A stretch of DNA of 64,000 bases, taken from contig JAKBBE010000002.1 of assembly GCA_021826035.1 (NCBI GenBank), positions 25,519 through 89,518 of the forward strand. Direction: 5' to 3'. This document shows positions 43,273-50,370 of the stretch, piece after piece (positions within the stretch are counted from its first letter, which is position 1; every line of letters starts with the position of its first letter). The position numbers and the translations under genes were made by a program. The stretch comes from Pseudomonadota bacterium. Its GTDB lineage: Bacteria > Pseudomonadota > Gammaproteobacteria > Steroidobacterales > Steroidobacteraceae. A model generated the notes under the pieces. It was not told the origin of the DNA. It saw only the letters and a program-made list of their open reading frames with translations, and made no database searches.

Positions 43273-43626
43273 TTGAGGACTCCAGGGTTGTACGCACTTT
43301 CTCGCATCGACGTGAGCGCGATAGGCACTTTCACGGCAGATTGTCATTGCTATTTTCGACCGGAAATCTGAGTCCCCTGAAGAGTCCGCTTCCGACGCCA
43401 GCTCGACTCCGCCAATGGCTTCTGTAGACACGGCGATCAATCAAGGGTATGGCCGTACCAAGGCTCCGGTCCTCTGACGAAATCGCCACTCGCGCAAATT
43501 CAATGAAACTCAAGTTTCAATCTCGATGCACGCCATGGGTTCCGAGATCGCGACTCCCGGTCTGTATGACCACTCTGTCGTGAACAGGGACGCGCGTCCG
43601 TGCGCACTCCACACCCGTGGATCAGA
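43273..43626. other. Intergenic region between cluster 2 receptor and isopeptidase
   Basis: These 354 bases hold no convincing gene. A TTTCGTC (minus strand, 43476-43482) resembles the core of the motif found before A2 and the receptor gene, and lies about 200 bases before the isopeptidase start. The size suggests the isopeptidase has its own promoter. Confidence 0.5.
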
Positions 43627-46308
43627 TCACCACCTTACGGAGACTGCGGCACTGATGAATCTGCCTAGGGGATTTGCGTTCGCCCCGTCGTACCCGAGCA
43701 TACTGCTCGTCAGTTGCGAGACTTCCGGCGGAGCGCGATCCGCACAGTTGATGCAGGACAACTCGATCGTGGGGCGACCCCATCGGTTCGTTCCGTTGAA
43801 CAGGCGATACGACGCAGTGACATCTATCGTTGTCCATGACGCAATCGGAAGCGGAACTGTTCCGGATGTATCCTCATATCCATTGACGTAGTTCGTGAAC
43901 GCGGTGATTCCCCACGCTCTATGGTGAACGCCGATCGAAAGTCGTCCCCTGAAATTCACCGGTCTACCGAATATTCCCAGGCTACTAAATGATGGAGCTC
44001 CTGACACAATTCTATTGTCAAACGCAAAAATGTATGCACCACCGAAGCCTGCGTTAACTCTGTATCCTTCGAACTCTCGGGTGTACTCCAGATTTGCGAT
44101 CAGCCCGCTCGTGTGACTCGTTCCCACGTTGTGAAATCGATCATCGACGATAGCCGCGGCTTCTGCGAGTTGCCTGGATGGTCCATACCCCGGATACGCC
44201 GTCAAGTTTATAAAGGTATTTGACGCGTTGACGTATTGTTCAAGCTCTGCAAGTGATGGGTTTTGCTGGATGTATTCTGAATATAGGTTTCCGTTATCCA
44301 GCGAATCCAAGAGGGGAATGATTCCATTCTCAATTTTTTGGGTGAATCGCACATCATAGTAGGTGAAGTGCGCTTGCAGACCTCTGACTGTTTTAGGATC
44401 AAAATCGACGCCGGCAGTCCACTCAGTAGACCGTTCAGCGGTAAGCCCTGGATTTGACCCGACACGCACGAGCGCAGGGGTCGTTTGTCCCGCCGATAAT
44501 GTTGCCTCTGGAGAATTGACGAGATATGTATAGATACCCCCGTAGAGTTCATAGAAGTTTGGCGCTTTGAAAGATCGGCTCAGGGTGCCTCTGAACTTTA
44601 TGCCCTGCACCGGCTGCCACGCGATTCCAAGCCGCGGATTCGTCGTAGACCCAAAATCAGAATAGTGATCGAGGCGGGCCGCGACATCGACATCCAGTCG
44701 CTGTCCATACCGCCCTTCGTTCTTCGCGCCGAACAATGGAAACTCGCCTTCGACGAACGCAGAGTCGACCTCACGACTCTTATGAATATCCTGTTCGTCA
44801 TAGAGTCCAGTGAAGTACGCAGACAGCGAGTTTCTCCGGTATTGCACCCCGACTGCGGCTTTGGCGGTTCCGCCGGGCATTCTGAATATCGGCCCACTCC
44901 CCACCAAAGATCCGGTCGAGAGCACATTGTCGCCGGCGATAAATCCTTCCGTGGAAGTTGTATGCGAGTTGTTCCCGCCGTACGATCCATGCGCGCGCAA
45001 TGTCCATTGATGCGGGAGAGTCACGTCGGTACCGAGCGAGTATGAATACTGCGTGACCCCGACGTAGTCCGCCAATGTGATTCCTGCGGTGACCAGCGTG
45101 GAGTCTCGCCGATGTGAGTAGAAAGCAGAGCCATTGAGAGAGACGTCTCGGCTCAGACTTTCGTTTCCCGTCACATAGACGCTATTTGTCGTCACCGACG
45201 GGGTCAGCTGACCAGGGACTGAATTGAAGCTGTACGGACGGTCGGTCGCGTTCAAGGGAGTCACGTCGTGATATTCGTAAGCGATCAAGGCGTGTCCGGA
45301 CTGCCAGTTCATTCCATAGGATTGCGAAGCGCGGTAGTCATTAAGGCTTCCGTGGGTCACGGATCCATATTCCACCGACGTCGCCCCACCCTCCTGCCTG
45401 TTCTTCAGGATGTAGTTAACCACTCCGCCAATCGCATCTGACCCGTAGATCGCCGACGCTCCATCGGTTACCACATCTATTCGCTTGATCATGCTCAGAG
45501 GAATGACCGAGATATCGGTAAACGCTCCATTGATTCCGGCCGGTGCAAGTCGGTGACCATTGACCAGCACGAGCGTCGAGTCGTATCCCATACCGAGTAG
45601 ATCCACGCCGGAACCCTCCGCGGTATTTCCCGCATTGTCCTGTGCCGGAAGATTATTGACTTCCGACCCAATCGAGTGCAGATCTTCCGGCAGCGACGCC
45701 ATGAGCTGCTCGACGCTTTGATACCCTGATTCCCGGATCTGACGCGCGGTGATGCTCATGATGGGCTCAGACGGCGGAGGACCGCCGCTGATGTGACTGC
45801 CGGTGACGATGACCTGCTGCAGACTAGGAGGGGTCAAGGGCGGGTGCGACGTTGAAGACCGCTTAGGCGTGTGTCCAGCCGGACCGACTACTCCAGAAGA
45901 CGACGCAGAACGGGATGATTCGGCCGGGCGGTCCGCCTTGCCGGTCACAATGGGGTAGATCGCCAGGGTCCGGTCGGTCATGGAATACGTGAGATGCGTG
46001 CCGTGCAGCAGCCGAGCGAGGGCTGCGCGCGCAGTGTATCGGCCCGACACTCCGGACACTCTATAAGCGGACTGATTGGTGCCTCGAAAAATGATTTGCA
46101 GATGCGTCTGCCGCCCGAAAGCGAGCAGTGCCTGGCGCAATCGTTCCGGTTGGATGCGAAACGCAGTGACGTGATCCAGAACCCCTGCGAACGCCGGCGC
46201 CGCGAGCAGCAGCGGGAGTGCGCAGAGTGACGCCGACAAAAAATGATGGAAGCGCGCCGCACGTCGGCCTGCGCAACCGTAGGCGAGATTCGAAGTACAC
46301 AACACCAT
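43627..46308 (-). CDS. TonB-dependent receptor with STN signalling domain (cluster 2)
   Basis: This 893-residue outer-membrane receptor has a signal peptide (FLSASLCALPLLLAAPAFA), an STN domain (about residues 50-115, QPERLRQALLAFGRQTHLQIIFRG), a plug (SVEQLMASLPEDLHSIGSE, GSDAIGGVVNYILKN) and a barrel ending in FISAAVSVRW. It belongs with the FecR/FecI pair upstream and the isopeptidase downstream, the standard import-and-cleave arrangement of astexin-like loci. The gene is the most AT-rich stretch of the window (23 of 60 G or C at 44281-44340). GGGGGA precedes ATG 46308. Confidence 0.93.
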   Translation of the reverse strand: MVLCTSNLAYGCAGRRAARFHHFLSASLCALPLLLAAPAFAGVLDHVTAFRIQPERLRQALLAFGRQTHLQIIFRGTNQSAYRVSGVSGRYTARAALARLLHGTHLTYSMTDRTLAIYPIVTGKADRPAESSRSASSSGVVGPAGHTPKRSSTSHPPLTPPSLQQVIVTGSHISGGPPPSEPIMSITARQIRESGYQSVEQLMASLPEDLHSIGSEVNNLPAQDNAGNTAEGSGVDLLGMGYDSTLVLVNGHRLAPAGINGAFTDISVIPLSMIKRIDVVTDGASAIYGSDAIGGVVNYILKNRQEGGATSVEYGSVTHGSLNDYRASQSYGMNWQSGHALIAYEYHDVTPLNATDRPYSFNSVPGQLTPSVTTNSVYVTGNESLSRDVSLNGSAFYSHRRDSTLVTAGITLADYVGVTQYSYSLGTDVTLPHQWTLRAHGSYGGNNSHTTSTEGFIAGDNVLSTGSLVGSGPIFRMPGGTAKAAVGVQYRRNSLSAYFTGLYDEQDIHKSREVDSAFVEGEFPLFGAKNEGRYGQRLDVDVAARLDHYSDFGSTTNPRLGIAWQPVQGIKFRGTLSRSFKAPNFYELYGGIYTYLVNSPEATLSAGQTTPALVRVGSNPGLTAERSTEWTAGVDFDPKTVRGLQAHFTYYDVRFTQKIENGIIPLLDSLDNGNLYSEYIQQNPSLAELEQYVNASNTFINLTAYPGYGPSRQLAEAAAIVDDRFHNVGTSHTSGLIANLEYTREFEGYRVNAGFGGAYIFAFDNRIVSGAPSFSSLGIFGRPVNFRGRLSIGVHHRAWGITAFTNYVNGYEDTSGTVPLPIASWTTIDVTASYRLFNGTNRWGRPTIELSCINCADRAPPEVSQLTSSMLGYDGANANPLGRFISAAVSVRW

Positions 46309-46338
46309 GAAGTCCCCCGATCGTCATTGTTGTCTTGG

Positions 46339-46351
46339 GTCAAGAGACGAA
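46339..46351 (-). promoter_or_regulatory. Motif TTCGTCTCTTGAC upstream of cluster 2 receptor
   Basis: The minus strand carries the same 13-mer as 37915-37927 (plus strand), here 31 bases before the receptor ATG. The surrounding bases differ, so the match is not part of a longer duplication. Confidence 0.45.
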
Positions 46352-46441
46352 CAATGGATCTGGAAGGGAACTGATCGAGGCGTGATCCTATTGGCGATCT
46401 GATCGCACGTCAGATACTGATACGTCGATGTGAACGTAGGT

Positions 46442-47524
46442 TCACGGCGTATGGCATTCGTTGGTCTTATGCGTGCTGACTGACGTCTGTAATCTGACGC
46501 AAATTCCGTGATTCGTGTGAACGACGACAACCGGCAGGACCCGACTCAATCCATTGATCCATGCGGGAATGTGATGACTGAGTACGAGTGTGGTGAGATG
46601 AAGGCGGGCCGCCGCCGGCGACACCTGAATCGGCTGCTGCGAGTAGCGACTGATGTTTTCCGCCACGACGCCCAGCGGCTCATCGACGAATTCCAGGTGA
46701 CCTCGGGTCCATCCGAGGGCCAAGCGGGGACTGACGTGCCGGATGGCCAACGGAATGCGTGTTCCATACACGAACCGCTCGCCGCGGTGGAGCCGGATCG
46801 GCTTCAGTCGCACCGTACCGAGCTGTGGTGCACGGTGCATCCCCGAGAGCGATACTTCGACCTGTCCCTGGGTGACGGTCACTTCGGTGCGCCCGGACTC
46901 CCGATCGACGACGAACGCGGTGCCGAGATCGCGGATCTGACCCGTACCTGCGGTCACCACAAACGGCCAATGTGGGCGGTGGATGACCTTGAACCATGCC
47001 TCGCCGCGCCGCAGATTGAGCGCACGCCGCTGCGGTGTAATGTCTACATCGAGAACCGTTGCGGCGCCGAGCACCACCGTCGATCCATCGCTGAGGCGGA
47101 TCCGCCGCGTCTGGCCCGGAGATGACCGGTAGACGGTGGAGGCCACTGGGGGTTCACCTGAGGGCGATGGGGTGCGCGTTGGGCGCGCACGGGGACTCAC
47201 CAGCACAGTACTGGCGGCGCAGGCGGCGAGGAGTGCGCCGCCCAGCGCCCACTTCACGGCCTGCCTGATCGCTCGGAATCGCGAGAGGGGCGCGGCCGCG
47301 CTGACCCCGGCTTTGTGGTCGGTGTCCTCGAGCCCTTGCGCGTCCCAGTAGAGTTGCGCGCAGGCCGCATAGACCCGGCGGTTCCCCGCGTCACACAACC
47401 ACTGGCGCCACGCTTCCTGCTGCTCTGGAGTCAACGGGTCGGACGCACAGCGCACCGCGTGCCAGTCGAGCGCCTCGAGCCAGCGACCCTCGTCATAGTC
47501 GTAGAGGAGTTCAGCGGTTTTCAC
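46442..47524 (-). CDS. FecR-type anti-sigma factor of lasso cluster 2
   Basis: The protein has 360 residues: a DUF4880-like N terminus (EALDWHAVRCASDPLTPEQQEAWRQWL, GNRRVYAACAQLYWDA), one membrane helix (about residues 92-110, WALGGALLAACAASTVLV) and a periplasmic FecR domain (GQTRRIRLSDGSTVVLGAATVL, ALNLRRGEAWFKVIH, DLGTAFVVD) with a short STN-like tail. It overlaps fecI2 by four bases. Its composition is host-like and GC-rich, unlike the adjacent receptor gene. Confidence 0.9.
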   Translation of the reverse strand: MKTAELLYDYDEGRWLEALDWHAVRCASDPLTPEQQEAWRQWLCDAGNRRVYAACAQLYWDAQGLEDTDHKAGVSAAAPLSRFRAIRQAVKWALGGALLAACAASTVLVSPRARPTRTPSPSGEPPVASTVYRSSPGQTRRIRLSDGSTVVLGAATVLDVDITPQRRALNLRRGEAWFKVIHRPHWPFVVTAGTGQIRDLGTAFVVDRESGRTEVTVTQGQVEVSLSGMHRAPQLGTVRLKPIRLHRGERFVYGTRIPLAIRHVSPRLALGWTRGHLEFVDEPLGVVAENISRYSQQPIQVSPAAARLHLTTLVLSHHIPAWINGLSRVLPVVVVHTNHGICVRLQTSVSTHKTNECHTP

Positions 47525-48231
47525 CGCTCTGCACTCCCGCCGTCCTCGTCCTCCAGCGATTCATGCAGATAGGCGAGCGCGCGGGCGACGTATATTTTGG
47601 CCATCCGGCCGCTGATGCCCATAGACTGGCCGACCTCGTCAAACGGGAGCCCTTGCACGACGCGCAGAATGAACGCCTCGAGACACCGTGGCGGCAACTG
47701 CTCGAGCGCCTGCTCGATGATGTCGAGCCGCTGGCGCGCGTCGACGACGGTTTCTGCCGACGGCGCCAATTGCTCGGCCTCAGCGCGTACCGCCTGCACG
47801 AAGCGCTCGCGCACGCCGCGCCGGCGCCCGTGATCGGTCATGAGATTGAGTGCACACCGCCACAGGTAACTTGCCAATGAGGCAATCGAACCCTGTCGTT
47901 CGACCGCGAGCACTTTGACGTACGCATCCTGGGCAATCTCCTTGGCCACCTCGATGGAACCCGTCCGCTGGGTGAGAAATCTCACGAGCGGCGCATGATG
48001 CTGGCGAGCCACTTCGGCGAGCGCGGCGGAACGATCTTCGACCGGCGCGATGCCCGTATCAGCGCCGTCGTTGGACTCGGAGACTGCGTCGAGCGACGCC
48101 TCCGCGCTTCGTGCGTTCACGGCGGATCCATTCGAGTGAGAAACGCATAAGTCGGACTCGGGGGAAACCCGCAGCAGGGTCCCTCGGCTGTTCTTGTCGT
48201 CTGCACCACGCCTCCTCACCGCCGCATTCAT
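47521..48231 (-). CDS. FecI-like ECF sigma factor of lasso cluster 2
   Basis: This ECF sigma factor has up to 236 residues. Region 2 (HHAPLVRFLTQRTGSIEVAKEIAQDAYVKVLAVERQ, SYLWRCALNLMTDHGRRRG) and region 4 (EQLPPRCLEAFILRVVQGLPFDEVGQSMGISGRMAKIYVARALAYL) are clear. The first 65 or so residues are not conserved, and no good Shine-Dalgarno fixes the start, so the true N terminus may be shorter. Expected to drive the receptor and perhaps A2-B2-C2 when FecR2 signals. Confidence 0.9.
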   Translation of the reverse strand: MNAAVRRRGADDKNSRGTLLRVSPESDLCVSHSNGSAVNARSAEASLDAVSESNDGADTGIAPVEDRSAALAEVARQHHAPLVRFLTQRTGSIEVAKEIAQDAYVKVLAVERQGSIASLASYLWRCALNLMTDHGRRRGVRERFVQAVRAEAEQLAPSAETVVDARQRLDIIEQALEQLPPRCLEAFILRVVQGLPFDEVGQSMGISGRMAKIYVARALAYLHESLEDEDGGSAER

Positions 48232-48566
48232 CTAGCATTTGCGCGCCCTACTCGCGCGACACCGGCTAACGCGACGCGTTGTCCACTCGCGACATCTCCC
48301 GGTCACATCGACAGTGTGTAGACTATAGTCCTCAGCCAAGCCGCAACGCCAACCCTTTCGTCGCGGATCGCCGCGATCAAATGTCGTGTGCGGTTTAGGT
48401 GATGCACGGACGCAACAGCGTCCTGCATGACATCACAACGTTACTACGGTCACCGGGTATGGGGAGCCGTCACGAATTGGACGTCAACGCTGACGTCTCA
48501 GCCAGCGCGCGTCGCCAGAGGACTGTGGCCCAATGCCCGCCTCTGCCCCGGGCAGAACGGACTCTG
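48232..48566. other. Intergenic region between fecI2 and the GlcNAc PTS gene
   Basis: No gene is seen in these 335 bases. They contain two small perfect hairpins, GGACGC/GCGTCC (48408-48413 with 48418-48423) and GACGTCA/TGACGTC (48480-48486 with 48491-48497), and probably include the fecI2 promoter and the 3' end of the PTS operon. Confidence 0.5.
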
Positions 48567-50357
48567 CTAGGTGTTTGTCGGCAGGTCGCCGAGCACTTCC
48601 AGCAAACGCGCGCCCGTCGCCGGGGCTGCCGGACCGATGATGACGTGCAGACAGCCTGGTGCAACCCAGGCGCTGCCACGCAGCTCGAGGCGCTTGAGCG
48701 CCTCCACATTCACACGCCCGGCATCAGCTAGCGAGATGCGCAACCGCGACGATGCGGCCGCGATCTCACGGATGTTCGCCGCGTCACCGAGCGCCGCAAG
48801 CAGCCCTTGGATCTGCGCCGATTCGAGCGCGGGAGCCGCCGGACGGGCAGTCGCCACGGTAGCGGACGTTGCGTGTGGCGCAACGACGGCCGGCGCAGGC
48901 GCATCGTGCGGCATCTGCTGCAGCGCCTCGCGCATCTCCCCGGCAATCTGTTCCGCGACGGGACCGATGATGACCTGCAGTGCCGTCGGGGACGGACGCA
49001 CCATACCGATTGCGCCAAGCGCTTTCAGCGCCGCTTCGCTGACCGCGCTCTGGGTGTGTACCGTCAGGCGCAATCGCGTGGTACAGGCATTGACCGACTC
49101 GAGATTCCCAGGACCGCCGAGCGCCGCGATATAGGCTCGCGCCCGCTCGCCCCCCGCGGCGGCCGGCGGGGTCGCGGCGGGCTGCGCATCGCGTTCACGA
49201 CCGGGAGTCTTCAAGTCGAATTTCACGATGGAGTAACGGAAGATGCCGTAATACAGCCCGAAATACACCGCACCGATCGGCAACAGCAACAACGGGTGGG
49301 TGGCGTACTTGAAGTTCAATATGTAGTCGAACAGACCGGCCGAGAAGCCAAATCCGAGCCGCACATCCAGCGCGTTCATAATGACGAACGCCAGGCCGGT
49401 GAGCAGCGCGTGCACCAGATACAGCCCGGGGGCCAAAAACATGAACGTGAACTCAACCGGCTCGGTGACGCCGGTCAGGAACGAGGTGAGCGCGATCGAC
49501 AGCAGCAGGCCAGCGACCGCGGCCCGACGCTCCGGCCGGGCGGTGTGATACATCGCCAGGCAGGCCGCCGGCAGGCCAAACATCATGACGGGGAAGAACC
49601 CGGCCATGAAGGCGCCGGCGCGCGGATCGCCGGCGAAGAAGCGGTTCATATCACCGGTAACGCCGTGGTAGTGCCCGACGATGAACCAGGCGAAGCTATT
49701 GAGGATGTTGTGCAGACCGGTGACGATGAGCAGACGGTTGAGCACGCCGTAAACAAACAGGCCCCAGGGACCTGCGGCAAGCACCGTGCGACTCAGCGCG
49801 TCCATGCCGTGCTGAATGTGCTCAAGCTGCGTGCCGAGCAGAATCGCCAACGGCAGTGCGACGAATCCGGTGATGATCGGCACGAAGCGTCGGCCGCCGA
49901 AGAACGCCAGGTAGCTCGGCAGCGTGAAGTTGTGGAAGCGGTTGTACAACGCCCCGCCCATCAGACCCGAGACGATGCCCACCGGAACGGTAAGCTCGGC
50001 GAGCTGCTTGCGGGTGAAGGCGGCGATCACCAAGGCGTGCGCATGCGCTGGAACTCCCGCGAGCACCGCCGCCGGCGCCACGACGAACACGGCCGCACCC
50101 TTGTTGATGACCAGATACCCCACGACCGCCGCCATGCCGGCCGCGCCGTGATTGTCGCGCGCCAGCCCGATGGCCACACCCACCGCAAACAGCAGCCCAA
50201 GGTTGGCGAAGATCGCCTGACCGGCGGCGGCCATGACCGCGATGTGCAGCAGATCGGGCTGACCGAGCCGCAGCAGCAGCGCTGCCGCCGGTAACACCGC
50301 AATCGGCAGCATCAGAGCGCCGCCGAGCTTCTGCAGGGAGGTGAGAATCTGTTTCAT
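48567..50357 (-). CDS. nagE: N-acetylglucosamine PTS permease, EIIC with two EIIB domains
   Basis: The protein has 596 residues. A ten-helix glucose-family EIIC (about residues 1-385, with HNILNSFAWFIVG and TGVTEPVEFTFMFLAP) is followed by an EIIB domain (about 405-485) carrying the phosphorylated Cys in NACTTRLRL. A second EIIB-like domain (about 510-596) ends the protein, but its Cys position reads AAASSRLRI, so it cannot be phosphorylated there. The EIIA domain found in E. coli NagE is absent and supplied by the next gene upstream. Imports GlcNAc as GlcNAc-6-phosphate. Confidence 0.9.
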   Translation of the reverse strand: MKQILTSLQKLGGALMLPIAVLPAAALLLRLGQPDLLHIAVMAAAGQAIFANLGLLFAVGVAIGLARDNHGAAGMAAVVGYLVINKGAAVFVVAPAAVLAGVPAHAHALVIAAFTRKQLAELTVPVGIVSGLMGGALYNRFHNFTLPSYLAFFGGRRFVPIITGFVALPLAILLGTQLEHIQHGMDALSRTVLAAGPWGLFVYGVLNRLLIVTGLHNILNSFAWFIVGHYHGVTGDMNRFFAGDPRAGAFMAGFFPVMMFGLPAACLAMYHTARPERRAAVAGLLLSIALTSFLTGVTEPVEFTFMFLAPGLYLVHALLTGLAFVIMNALDVRLGFGFSAGLFDYILNFKYATHPLLLLPIGAVYFGLYYGIFRYSIVKFDLKTPGRERDAQPAATPPAAAGGERARAYIAALGGPGNLESVNACTTRLRLTVHTQSAVSEAALKALGAIGMVRPSPTALQVIIGPVAEQIAGEMREALQQMPHDAPAPAVVAPHATSATVATARPAAPALESAQIQGLLAALGDAANIREIAAASSRLRISLADAGRVNVEALKRLELRGSAWVAPGCLHVIIGPAAPATGARLLEVLGDLPTNT

Positions 50358-50370
50358 AGGAATCTTTCCC

